Translations under genes and position numbers: made by a program
In this document: one piece after another, positions 1 through 7,029 of the stretch
How the letters are laid out: each line of letters opens with the position of its first letter
How positions within the stretch are numbered: position 1 is the first letter of the stretch
Assembly (NCBI RefSeq): GCF_000272405.2
Contig: NZ_AJZM02000075.1
Coordinates: 1-16,540 of the forward strand
Origin: Vibrio tasmaniensis 1F-187
GTDB lineage: Bacteria; Pseudomonadota; Gammaproteobacteria; Enterobacterales; Vibrionaceae
Length of the DNA: 16,540 bases
Direction of reading: 5' to 3'
Notes under the pieces: model-generated
Told to the model about the DNA's origin: nothing
The model's input: only the letters and a program-made list of their open reading frames with translations
Databases searched by the model: none

Positions 1-1
1 T

Positions 2-22
2 AGGATTTAGGATTTAGGATTT
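2..22. repeat. Three tandem copies of the heptamer AGGATTT at the window edge
   Basis: The heptamer AGGATTT is repeated three times head to tail, followed by a partial AG. The array lies against the left edge of the window, so it may continue outside and its true copy number cannot be seen. It lies downstream of the terminator of the basic winged-helix gene, outside any coding sequence seen here. Confidence 0.7.
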
Positions 23-46
23 AGATTAACATGATCCGCCAGATAC

Positions 47-71
47 AAAAAAGCCTCGAAAATCGAGGCTT
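47..71 (-). terminator. Intrinsic terminator of the basic winged-helix gene
   Basis: A perfect 8-bp stem AAGCCTCG / CGAGGCTT encloses a 5-nt loop. Read on the minus strand it ends in a run of T, from the A run at 47-52. It lies about 35 nt after the stop codon of the gene that ends at 106, as expected for a rho-independent terminator. Confidence 0.85.
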
Positions 72-105
72 AAAAACTTAACGAAGCGAATGTAATCCCA
101 CAGGA

Positions 106-498
106 TTAGATAGCTTTGTAGATAACCTTGTTACCTGCAAGTTGCTCTTTCGCTACTAGGTTTTCTTCAAGAAGTTTTTTCAATGCGCCTGTTGCCCATG
201 AAGCTGCTTTCGCGTCTTCTTGACCAGCTGCTAGGCCGATACCTTTAGGGTTAATGCCTTCAGCATTGCTAACAACGATGTCTAGAACTTGTTGTTGCTT
301 AGGAGTCAGTGCTACTGCAACTTCTTTAGTTGCTGCTACTGCTTTCTCTACCGCTGGTTTTGCTGCTACAGTTTTTTCTGCTACAACTTTCTCTGCGACA
401 GGCTTCGCTTTTTTCGGCGTTGCCACTGCTTTAACTACAGCCGCTTTAGTGCGTTTCTGCAGTTTAGCCTGCACCTTACGCTTATGAGCAAGTCTCAT
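106..498 (-). CDS. Small Lys/Ala-rich basic protein with a C-terminal winged-helix-like domain
   Basis: This 130-residue protein has two parts. Residues 1-62 are almost only Ala, Lys, Val, Glu and Pro, and begin with a very basic stretch (MRLAHKRKVQAKLQKRTKAA). Residues 64-130, from LTPKQQQVLDIV, look like a small helix-turn-helix/winged-helix fold with a helical middle (WATGALKKLLEEN) and a final beta-like strand (NKVIYKAI). Relatives in vibrios are, from memory, labelled MarR-like or hypothetical; I do not know a proven function. The layout resembles a linker histone, so nucleoid or nucleic-acid binding is a fair inference. The start is supported by GGAG 8 nt upstream. No signal peptide is visible, so it is probably cytoplasmic. 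It is a single-gene unit with its own terminator, divergent from the DUF2982 gene. Confidence 0.85.
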   Translation of the reverse strand: MRLAHKRKVQAKLQKRTKAAVVKAVATPKKAKPVAEKVVAEKTVAAKPAVEKAVAATKEVAVALTPKQQQVLDIVVSNAEGINPKGIGLAAGQEDAKAASWATGALKKLLEENLVAKEQLAGNKVIYKAI

Positions 499-515
499 TG
501 AATATTTCTCCAGTT

Positions 516-534
516 CACTGCTCTTTTCGCAGTG
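516..534 (-). promoter_or_regulatory. 5'-leader hairpin just upstream of the ribosome-binding site
   Basis: A perfect 6-bp stem CACTGC / GCAGTG with a 7-nt loop lies in the leader of the basic winged-helix gene, five bases before its GGAG ribosome-binding site (507-510). It could affect mRNA stability or translation. No regulator can be named. Confidence 0.45.
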
Positions 535-553
535 GTGAAAATTTGAAGCGCGA

Positions 554-559
554 TTTATA
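554..559 (-). promoter_or_regulatory. Candidate -10 element (TATAAA) for the basic winged-helix gene
   Basis: TATAAA on the minus strand lies about 56 nt upstream of the start codon and precedes the leader hairpin. No good -35 hexamer is seen at 16-18 nt, so this is only a candidate. Confidence 0.3.
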
Positions 560-718
560 CCAAAAAACCGGAGCTATTTGTAGAGTGAAGCGTCGAAAGT
601 CGACGAAAAATACCGATATTGTCTACTAGCGTCTATTATTTAATCATCGACTTATCAATTCAGGGTCATATACACTGGTTATCCATCCAGACAAAAATAT
701 GAAAATTTGGTGTTGCCT

Positions 719-1519
719 ATGGACACTCGTCACCTTACAAATTTCTCTTTGCCTTCATTCAAACGTTCGTATCGTATTCTCGCCATCATTTTAGGCTTCG
801 TTTGCTTGATCGTTGCGCTCTACAGTGACAACCCAAAGTTACTGATCGTGGGTGCTTTTTGCATTATTGCCCTACTAGGAACTGGCTATTATTTAATGTT
901 GCGCAGCAGAGTGATCTTCACCCTCACACCGACTCATTTTCAGCAGCATTTTTATAAAGGCGGGTGGGTTTTAAAATGGAATAACATCCAAAAGATTGGG
1001 CTTTGTACCTATGAGCAAGATGGATGGCACCAACCTCTTCCTTGGATTGGTATCAAGGTTAAAGATTACTCGCCCTACCTCGATTCGATTTGCCCTAAAA
1101 TCACTTGTGAATTACTGCTCAGCCAACGAGCACTTTTGTACTTGGGAGCGAAGCAAGCGGGTAAAGAATCGAACTTTGAAGATATGGTTTTAGACTCATC
1201 GCACTACCACACTCGTTGTACCGAAAACGGGTGTGTGGAATTAAGCCAATATAAAGAATCAAAGAATACCGACGAAGTGAGTTTCAGCACTCAACAAACG
1301 CAAATGGATGCGGATTCATCCGATAAAGCAAATAATCACAACGCGGTGATTAAAGATTATTCAGGATTACAGGCGATGCTTGCGAACAGGATGAAATATC
1401 AAAGAGGCTTCCACGGGTATGACATTTTCATATCAACCCATGATCTGAATATCAGTGGGGAGGAGTTTGTTGGACTGGCTCGACGCTACTTGGCGGCAGC
1501 CGAACGTCTTTCTGATTAA
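719..1519 (+). CDS. DUF2982 family membrane protein
   Basis: This protein of about 266 residues is recognised as the DUF2982 family of vibrios and relatives; its function is unknown. Two hydrophobic segments lie near the N-terminus (about residues 20-36 and 41-60), followed by a cytosolic-looking domain with a WKW-like beta segment and a polar, low-complexity stretch near residues 175-210. The C-terminal part (YQRGFHGYDIFISTHDLN) is well structured. The start is uncertain: ATG at 719 is chosen, but in-frame TTG (707), GTG (710) and TTG (713) precede it and none has a clear ribosome-binding site. It is the only convincing plus-strand gene in the window and converges on gloC, with a shared hairpin between them. 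Confidence 0.85.
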   Translation: MDTRHLTNFSLPSFKRSYRILAIILGFVCLIVALYSDNPKLLIVGAFCIIALLGTGYYLMLRSRVIFTLTPTHFQQHFYKGGWVLKWNNIQKIGLCTYEQDGWHQPLPWIGIKVKDYSPYLDSICPKITCELLLSQRALLYLGAKQAGKESNFEDMVLDSSHYHTRCTENGCVELSQYKESKNTDEVSFSTQQTQMDADSSDKANNHNAVIKDYSGLQAMLANRMKYQRGFHGYDIFISTHDLNISGEEFVGLARRYLAAAERLSD

Positions 1520-1553
1520 AATTAAACAGGTTTAAAAGTAAAACCGCACGCAA

Positions 1554-1590
1554 TAAAAAAGCTTAGCTTCCGTAACAAAAGCTAAGCTTC
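1554..1590 (-). terminator. Terminator between DUF2982 gene and gloC, possibly bidirectional
   Basis: A perfect 11-bp stem AAGCTTAGCTT / AAGCTAAGCTT encloses about nine bases. On the minus strand it is followed by six or more T, a classic terminator for gloC. On the plus strand it is followed by CATTTTC, a weaker tail that may still stop transcription from the convergent DUF2982 gene. Confidence 0.85.
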
Positions 1591-1626
1591 ATTTTCAATC
1601 GTTCTTATATTAAATCAAAGATTTAA

Positions 1627-2280
1627 TTAATAAATAGGCATCTCGTCGGCAACGAATGGATTTGATGCGCGCTCACGACCAAATGTAGACTCTGGACCAT
1701 GGCCCGGTACAAATGTCACGTCACTGCCTAGCGGCCAAAGTTTAGTCTTGATTGAAGCAATTAACGTGTTGAAATCGCCTTGCGGGAAATCCGTGCGACC
1801 AATAGCACCGTTAAATAAAACATCACCAACAAACGCCATACGCGCTTGCTCACTGAATAGCACGACGTGACCCGGAGTATGACCCGGCGTGTGAATCACA
1901 TCGATAACTTGGTTACCAAAAGTCACTTTGTCGCCCTCTTCTAACCAAGTGTTTGGTTCAAAGGCTTTACACAGTGGGAAGCCGAACATCTGGCTTTGAT
2001 TCTCTAGGCCTTGAAGCCAAAAGTTATCGGCTTTATGTGGGCCAACAATGTTCACGTTCAAGATTTCAGCAAGCGGTACTGTTCCGCCCACATGGTCTAG
2101 GTGACCGTGAGTCAATACCAAATTCACCACTTTAACACCTAACTCTTCGATGATAGCAGCCAGTTGCTGAACATCACCGCCCGGATCGACAACGATGCCT
2201 TCCATTGTCTCATCACACCACACAATTGAGCAGTTTTGAGAGAACGAGGTAACAGGGACAACTTGATACTTAAGAGACAT
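1627..2280 (-). CDS. gloC: Metallo-beta-lactamase-fold hydrolase, type II glyoxalase (YcbL/GloC)
   Basis: This 217-residue protein has the complete metal-binding signature of a glyoxalase II-type hydrolase: THGHLDHVGG near residues 57-66 (His58, His60, Asp62, His63), then PGHTPGH, FVGDVLFNGAIGRTD and VPGHGPESTFGRE. E. coli YcbL (GloC) hydrolyses S-lactoylglutathione, the second step of methylglyoxal detoxification; the same role is inferred here. It lacks the C-terminal glutathione-binding domain of the longer GloB type. The ATG at 2280 is chosen because AAGG lies 7 nt upstream; a TTG two codons earlier is less likely. It follows mepK by about 100 nt and has a candidate promoter of its own. 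No signal peptide, so cytoplasmic. Confidence 0.93.
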   Translation of the reverse strand: MSLKYQVVPVTSFSQNCSIVWCDETMEGIVVDPGGDVQQLAAIIEELGVKVVNLVLTHGHLDHVGGTVPLAEILNVNIVGPHKADNFWLQGLENQSQMFGFPLCKAFEPNTWLEEGDKVTFGNQVIDVIHTPGHTPGHVVLFSEQARMAFVGDVLFNGAIGRTDFPQGDFNTLIASIKTKLWPLGSDVTFVPGHGPESTFGRERASNPFVADEMPIY

Positions 2281-2294
2281 ATACAAACCTTAGA

Positions 2295-2319
2295 GGGCAA
2301 ACTGAAATTTGGGCAAACT
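2295..2319 (-). repeat. Direct repeat GGGCAAACT x2 in the gloC leader
   Basis: GGGCAAACT occurs at 2295-2303 and again at 2311-2319, a spacing of 16 nt. The second copy overlaps the candidate -10 of the gloC promoter and the first lies just before the ribosome-binding site. It may be a protein-binding site or chance. Confidence 0.5.
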
Positions 2320-2345
2320 ATGACATTGGATGTCTACTTTGACAA
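2317..2345 (-). promoter_or_regulatory. Candidate sigma70 promoter for gloC
   Basis: On the minus strand TTGTCA (2345-2340) and CATAGT (2322-2317) are 17 nt apart, with a TGn extension directly before the -10. It lies in the mepK-gloC gap about 37 nt upstream of the gloC start, and would allow gloC expression independent of the upstream genes. Confidence 0.4.
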
Positions 2346-2379
2346 GTACCTAGCATTCGCTCGTAAATTCAGCTTAACG

Positions 2380-2928
2380 CTACCAACTGCGTGCTGGACC
2401 TGTATCAATATGGATAAAATTGCTACGTGCATAATAACCGACACCACCCGCATTCAAGCTTTTAGCAACGTCTCTTAATTCTTTTAGGTTAACGCCATCA
2501 ATACGGAAATCGATCGCTTTACCTAACATGTGGTAGCTCTTCTTGGCTACGCCACTCGACTTTGAGCGCAGTGCTTCATTGGTCGCTGGAGAACGGTAAC
2601 CAGAGATGATTTGAACTTCTTTTTGAATACCCAGTACATTTTGAATCTGAGTGATCTGATCAAACAGGTTCTTATCCATTGGATGAATCTCATTACGACG
2701 GAAATCACGGCACAGTTTGCTTAGACGAGCCATTTCATCACCAACATAGTTAGTACCATCGAAATAACAGGTCTCTAATCGTTCACCTGTGTGAAGATTG
2801 TTCATGCTAATCGTTCTTGGTTGATCAGGGTATGAAGCAAAAGCGATAGAAGGAGTAATTGAGGCGACAACAGCAGTACCACCAGCGTAAGTCAGAAACT
2901 GACGGCGTGAAAATAAACTTTGAGACAT
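2380..2928 (-). CDS. mepK: Tat-exported murein endopeptidase of the DUF882/M15 type (YcbK/MepK)
   Basis: This 182-residue protein starts with a twin-arginine signal peptide (SRRQFLTYAGG at residues 7-17, then a hydrophobic stretch to about residue 31). The mature part carries the zinc-peptidase signature of the M15 family: ISGYRSPATNEALR, then H-x6-D in YHMLGKAID (His133, Asp140) and FIHID (His173). E. coli MepK is known to cut 3-3 (L,D) cross-links in peptidoglycan, and it has this length. The start at 2928 is preferred to the upstream in-frame codons at 3000 and 2973 because it puts the Tat motif at the N-terminus. No clear ribosome-binding site is seen. It lies downstream of ldtD, which makes the bonds that MepK is thought to cut, and has a good promoter of its own. 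Confidence 0.92.
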   Translation of the reverse strand: MSQSLFSRRQFLTYAGGTAVVASITPSIAFASYPDQPRTISMNNLHTGERLETCYFDGTNYVGDEMARLSKLCRDFRRNEIHPMDKNLFDQITQIQNVLGIQKEVQIISGYRSPATNEALRSKSSGVAKKSYHMLGKAIDFRIDGVNLKELRDVAKSLNAGGVGYYARSNFIHIDTGPARSW

Positions 2929-2964
2929 ACAGCAAAAAAACCAATTAGATCGAACGAAAAATGC

Positions 2965-2993
2965 ACGATACATAATGGAAATTGCTGCGTCAA
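2965..2993 (-). promoter_or_regulatory. Candidate sigma70 promoter for mepK
   Basis: TTGACG (2993-2988) and TATCGT (2970-2965) on the minus strand are exactly 17 nt apart. The expected start of transcription lies about 30 nt before the mepK start codon. With the 200-nt gap to ldtD, this suggests that mepK is not dependent only on read-through. Confidence 0.5.
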
Positions 2994-3010
2994 CGTACAA
3001 AAACCGCCCA

Positions 3011-3033
3011 AAAGGTTAGTAATTGTAACCTTT
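3011..3033 (-). terminator. Hairpin between ldtD and mepK, weak terminator or operator
   Basis: A perfect 8-bp inverted repeat AAAGGTTA / TAACCTTT with a 7-nt loop lies about 95 nt after the ldtD stop and just upstream of the mepK promoter. The T run that follows on the minus strand is only four long (CCTTTTGGG), so termination would be weak. A role as an operator cannot be excluded. Confidence 0.35.
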
Positions 3034-3127
3034 GTACGGTTAGTTATTGATCCACATTATAATTTTATCAATAGAAGCTTGGTTGTCATTTTTTGGTCAA
3101 GATCACCCTTATTGGCTTCAATGATGG

Positions 3128-4678
3128 TTAACCACCCTCTTTATCATATTGGTAGATGTCACCACGATACTGTATGCCCCCTTCTTCAAACAGCACGGTT
3201 TGATAGATGATATGCACGGGGATTCGCTTCTTGAGGCGAACCTTAGTATTAGGAGCAAGATCGTTACTTTGGTTAGGTACTTTCCTTACCTTGGTGGCAA
3301 ACAACAATTCAGCCAATTCCTCTGCATGTTCGACACGTATACAACCTGAACTGTAAGCACGGAAGTCATCATTAAACAGGCCTTTACTTGGCGTATCGTG
3401 CAGATAGATAGCTCGCTTGTTGGGTGTGTTGAACTTGTACAAACCTAGTGCATTACGTGAGCCTGCCTGTTGACGCATTCGATATGGGAACGAATTGAAA
3501 TTGATGGTCTGCCAATCGATATCTGTGGTGTCGACGGTTTCCATGGTGCGCCAACCATCAATCACTTGGAAGTTGTGTGTCTCTAGGTAGCTTTCATCCG
3601 CTTTTACTTTAGGCAAGATGTCTTTGACCATGATTTTCCATGGCACATTCCAAGTAGGATTTAAGATAACCGAATCTAGGTTTATCTCTAAAAGCGGTGT
3701 TTTTCGCGACTTTCTGCCCACGACCACTTTGGACTCAAAGACCTCTTCACCATCTTCCCAATACTTCATATCAAAACTAGGGACATTGACGACGATGAGA
3801 GAGTCTCTGTCTCTTGGCCACAAACGAACACGTTCGGCATTGAGAGCCAGCGAAGTCAATCGTTCATCAAAGCTCATGTTGATCCATTTGATCGTATCCG
3901 GCCCGACGATCCCATCGTCTGTAAGGCCGTGCATTCGCTGAAAAGACTTAATTGCCGATTGCAGATCTTGGTCAAATACAGGGAAATCGACCGCGATCAT
4001 CGAGGTATCAACACCAACCAAAGCAATGCGTTCAACAAGAATGGTTTTGTCTGAAAGCTCATCACCTAAGCGTTTCAACCCTTTCTGTCTGTATCGCTCT
4101 ATATTGAGTTCAGACGCAGTTTCTAGCACGGAGTAGGTCGCCTTGAATTGGTCAAAATCCCCAACAGGCGGCGCATAGGACAATACCATTTCTAATAAGT
4201 AATCATTGGTGACACTGCTTTTCAATCTCATCAGGATATGTGGAGAAGGCGCAGGCAACTTGGAATGCAGCTTGCCCGAGAAATACCACTCTTTACCGGC
4301 AAGTGGCGCATTCTCAACGTAGCTTAGGTAATAAATAAAGGTATCGGTTAATAAGATGTCCAACTCTTGCCATTGCCCACGAGTTTGATAGTGGCGGATT
4401 TGCTTAAGTTGTCGTTCAAAAAGCGGGGCCATTTGCGATTGTTCGAGAAGTGACAACTGGAATTCAAACGCCTTAACAAGTTCAGGCGAATCCCAAAGAA
4501 TAGGAAGAGATGAGTCTTGATAAATACTTTGGGTAAGCTCTGGATAAATCAGCATAAAAGAGAGCTCTGAATCAGCCGGAATAAATCGGCTCTCGTCAGA
4601 ACTCGTATAGCTCCATGCATGCACAGAAACTAACACCAATAATCCACAGAAGTATTTTGCTAACATGCTTAACCCCAT
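3128..4678 (-). CDS. ldtD: L,D-transpeptidase, YkuD domain with peptidoglycan-binding domain (YcbB/LdtD)
   Basis: This protein of about 516 residues is an L,D-transpeptidase of the YcbB type. It forms 3-3 cross-links between meso-diaminopimelate residues in peptidoglycan. An N-terminal signal peptide (about residues 1-23) puts it in the periplasm. A scaffold region follows, then a PG_binding_1 domain (residues about 238-268, LQSAIKSFQRMHGLTDDGIVG). The YkuD catalytic domain ends in LHDTPSK (His427) and SSGCIRVE (Cys446, the nucleophile). It is shorter than E. coli LdtD (about 615 residues). Start codons compete: TTG 4684, GTG 4681, ATG 4678 and ATG 4666; ATG 4678 has GAGATGA upstream, ATG 4666 has GGGG. 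The order ldtD-mepK-gloC is the one found in E. coli, which strengthens all three assignments. Confidence 0.94.
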   Translation of the reverse strand: MGLSMLAKYFCGLLVLVSVHAWSYTSSDESRFIPADSELSFMLIYPELTQSIYQDSSLPILWDSPELVKAFEFQLSLLEQSQMAPLFERQLKQIRHYQTRGQWQELDILLTDTFIYYLSYVENAPLAGKEWYFSGKLHSKLPAPSPHILMRLKSSVTNDYLLEMVLSYAPPVGDFDQFKATYSVLETASELNIERYRQKGLKRLGDELSDKTILVERIALVGVDTSMIAVDFPVFDQDLQSAIKSFQRMHGLTDDGIVGPDTIKWINMSFDERLTSLALNAERVRLWPRDRDSLIVVNVPSFDMKYWEDGEEVFESKVVVGRKSRKTPLLEINLDSVILNPTWNVPWKIMVKDILPKVKADESYLETHNFQVIDGWRTMETVDTTDIDWQTINFNSFPYRMRQQAGSRNALGLYKFNTPNKRAIYLHDTPSKGLFNDDFRAYSSGCIRVEHAEELAELLFATKVRKVPNQSNDLAPNTKVRLKKRIPVHIIYQTVLFEEGGIQYRGDIYQYDKEGG

Positions 4679-4747
4679 CACCAATCATCTCATAAGTATG
4701 GCAAAGAAATAGGAGTAAGCATGTTATTTTTTAAGGGGTTTTATGAA

Positions 4748-5845
4748 CTAGATTGCACTCCAATGGTTATCCCACTGGACCGATGATTGCTGAGTTGATT
4801 TCTCATAAGGCTTGTGTTGGCTCACCACACTGCCCGCTCCAGAGCTGAGTCGAAATTCACCATCAAGCAGCACGGCACCAGAAGCATCAGACAGCGCAGA
4901 TAGCTCTACCAATTCTTGGGTTTCTTTAGACCAAATACCGTAGCAGTTGCCTCTTGGCGAAGTCGCAATAATCCAATCATCTGACGCCGCAATACTGGCG
5001 ATATAGTGATTGAACCTTGCCCATTGCTCTGGTTCTGCATTCAGTGATTCAAACTGCCCACCTTTAGTATGCATCGCCAACAGCGAAGGATACTCGTCTG
5101 GCTCGCCACGATATTGCTGACCACAAAGTACAGTTTCAGCACCATCATGGGCTAAGTGTCGAATGCTCAGCTTCTTATCCAACAATTCAACCTGATCAAG
5201 CAGCACACCTTCAGGTGAAACATAACTTAAACTCGGTTGCATTGAATTCAAGTTTTTCGGTGTTCTACCGTCAGTATGAACGCCGCCAACACCAATCGCG
5301 AGATTACCATCCGGCATGATGATCACTTCATGAGGGCCAATACCAAAGCCAGTGAACTCCTCGACCTTACGATAGCCTTGTGAGACATCGTAAACACCAA
5401 TCACACCTTGGCTGCTGTCCGTTTTCCCTTCCGTGGCATACAGTAACTTGCCATCTAATGAGTAAACGCCATGACCATAGAAGTGGCGATTGTTACCTTT
5501 CACGACCATCTTGATCTGCTGACCATTTTTATAGTCAAACACCATAAAATAGTCACCAGGACGACGAGCAAAAACCACCGCATGTGATGATGTTGGGCAA
5601 ATCGCGACGCCATGCCCACGATCTGGGATCGGCAGTTGACTCAGCGGCATACCATATTCGTCAGCCACAACCGCTGAATATTGGCCACGACCATTAAGCG
5701 CACAGCCGATCAGTTGAGGATCATTAGATGTGCTTGCTGCGCCAGAGCGACTAGCGCAGCCAAACGGAAGTACAGGTACAGCTGCACAACCCAGTGCAGC
5801 CTTGAGTAGCGTTCTTCGTGTAGTATCAGTCACCATCGGTAGCAT
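4748..5845 (-). CDS. Tat-exported DUF1513 protein, last gene of the imelysin cassette
   Basis: This 365-residue protein starts with a twin-arginine signal (TTRRTLLKAALG, Arg10-Arg11) and a hydrophobic stretch that ends near Cys30. The body looks like a beta-propeller, with repeated short motifs such as GHGVYSLDGKLLYATEG, GIGPHEVIIMPDGNLAIG and IRHLAHDGAETVLCG. It is recognised as DUF1513, whose biochemical function I do not know. It almost always, from memory, goes with imelysin and DUF1111 genes. Start at 5845 overlaps the end of the upstream imelysin gene by 20 nt, with AGGA five bases upstream; ATG at 5836 is an alternative. The overlap implies translational coupling. Export through Tat suggests that it folds or binds a cofactor before export, which is inference. 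Confidence 0.9.
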   Translation of the reverse strand: MLPMVTDTTRRTLLKAALGCAAVPVLPFGCASRSGAASTSNDPQLIGCALNGRGQYSAVVADEYGMPLSQLPIPDRGHGVAICPTSSHAVVFARRPGDYFMVFDYKNGQQIKMVVKGNNRHFYGHGVYSLDGKLLYATEGKTDSSQGVIGVYDVSQGYRKVEEFTGFGIGPHEVIIMPDGNLAIGVGGVHTDGRTPKNLNSMQPSLSYVSPEGVLLDQVELLDKKLSIRHLAHDGAETVLCGQQYRGEPDEYPSLLAMHTKGGQFESLNAEPEQWARFNHYIASIAASDDWIIATSPRGNCYGIWSKETQELVELSALSDASGAVLLDGEFRLSSGAGSVVSQHKPYEKSTQQSSVQWDNHWSAI

Positions 5846-6887
5846 TAAATCCTATTACCACGCCAAGCTCTATCGCCACTTCTTCATGAATCAAGTACTT
5901 CAAACGTTCTAGTTTGTTGTATTGAGTCAGCACATTTCGGTAGCCCTCTTTGCTCTGCAGCAACTCGAACAAACTAGAGTCTGTAGGCCAAGTATCTAGC
6001 GTTAGCGTGAACTGATCAGCAACACGATCAGCCAGGTCGTTTAAGCCCTTCTCTCTCAACAAGCGATCTAAGCCATTGCCATCGGCAAGGTACAAATTCT
6101 GAAGTGCTGCTACATTCGCTTTTAGTTGAGTCATTGAGGTTTGTGCACGCCATGATTCTGAGAAGTAAGGACGCGGATGACCGATTTTAGCCATTGGGCG
6201 ACTCAGCTTTTTCATGCTGTAATCAAGTTGGTTGGTCAATAAAGCGATGTATTCAGACTCCCAACGAATCTCGTCTAACGCTAACCAAGGGTTAACCTGC
6301 CATGCCTGTGCAATCGAAGATGACTTAATCGTTAAGTTTTCAGTAATCGCTTGTGATGATTGGCAGCCTAGTGTTTTGTCTTGAAGCAGTGGCGATTGCT
6401 CGTCATAAAGCGACCATTCCAACGCGCCTAGCCCTTGAACGGTAACACTCTGCTGCGCGATTTCGTCTTGAGACCATGCTTTATCCTGCTGAGTCAATTG
6501 ACGCATTTTAAGACCGGTGGTGTTCTTCTTATCTGGCCAAAATTGAATATTCCAGCTCTCTTCAAGTGCCGCTGTTGGGCCTCTTTCTTGTCCTTGCAGT
6601 GCCATCCAACTGTTCATGGTGAGCTGCCACTGATTTTTCAAAGCATCTAACTCAACATCATTAGTTTGGCAGTAACACTGCATCAAGACTTCTAGCTCGT
6701 TGGCTTGCTTGGCGAATAGGACGGCTGAATCAAACTCTTGTTGATACACACTGCGACTGATGTGATCGGTCGTATCTGCTTGATAAGAAACACCATTAAC
6801 CTCAGATGAAGCAGCTTGCTCACCCGATGATTGGCAGCCTGCCATGATTAATACCGACAAAGGCATTAACAAAAATTTATGCGTCAT
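5826..6887 (-). CDS. Imelysin-family (M75-like) periplasmic lipoprotein
   Basis: This 353-residue protein has a lipoprotein signal peptide with lipobox IMAGC (Cys18) and should be anchored to a membrane facing the periplasm. The body is recognised as imelysin-like from its helical pattern, the segment SWNIQFWPDKKN (residues 111-122), and the position of VQGLGALEWSLY. At the site where the first imelysin in this window has the family motif GxHxxE, this one reads GLGALE (152-157), so the His is replaced by Gly. A Cys-rich CYC at 71-73 is also present. The ribosome-binding site AAGG is seven bases upstream. It lies between the DUF1111 and DUF1513 genes. Imelysins are linked to iron uptake or storage in the literature; the reaction is not known to me. 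Confidence 0.88.
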   Translation of the reverse strand: MTHKFLLMPLSVLIMAGCQSSGEQAASSEVNGVSYQADTTDHISRSVYQQEFDSAVLFAKQANELEVLMQCYCQTNDVELDALKNQWQLTMNSWMALQGQERGPTAALEESWNIQFWPDKKNTTGLKMRQLTQQDKAWSQDEIAQQSVTVQGLGALEWSLYDEQSPLLQDKTLGCQSSQAITENLTIKSSSIAQAWQVNPWLALDEIRWESEYIALLTNQLDYSMKKLSRPMAKIGHPRPYFSESWRAQTSMTQLKANVAALQNLYLADGNGLDRLLREKGLNDLADRVADQFTLTLDTWPTDSSLFELLQSKEGYRNVLTQYNKLERLKYLIHEEVAIELGVVIGFNATDGD

Positions 6888-6946
6888 GCTGTTACCTTAC
6901 TTCCTAATTTTTCTTTTAATTATATGAGTTCATTAAATACCAAACG

Positions 6947-6980
6947 ACCGCTGAACTCGTATTCCTACACGTTCAGCGGT
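6947..6980 (-). terminator. Hairpin between DUF1111 gene and second imelysin
   Basis: Arms ACCGCTGAAC (6947-6956) and GTTCAGCGGT (6971-6980) are perfectly complementary over 10 bp with a 14-nt loop. No long T run follows on the minus strand (CGTTTGG), so it is more likely an mRNA-processing or partial attenuation hairpin than a full terminator. Confidence 0.45.
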
Positions 6981-7029
6981 TGTGTTCTTTGGGTTAACTC
7001 GATCTTTGAATGTCTGAATCTCAGACCGA

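Noticed and set aside
2..22. Telomere-like reading of the AGGATTT repeat
   Set aside because: Only three copies, internal to a bacterial chromosome region with genes on the right and no hairpin end; a simple slippage repeat is enough.
591..605. Small hairpin CGTCGA-AAG-TCGACG between the divergent genes
   Set aside because: Six base pairs, no T run, no matching promoter geometry; could be chance.
699..794. Short plus-strand frame starting MKIWCCLW that overlaps the DUF2982 start
   Set aside because: About 31 codons in another frame, no ribosome-binding site, and no sign of a leader-peptide control such as a codon run with a following attenuator.
3045..3073. Inverted repeat TATTGAT / ATCAATA in the ldtD-mepK gap, FNR-like halves
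   Set aside because: The 15-nt spacing is far too wide for an FNR dimer site and the region is AT-rich, so chance is likely.
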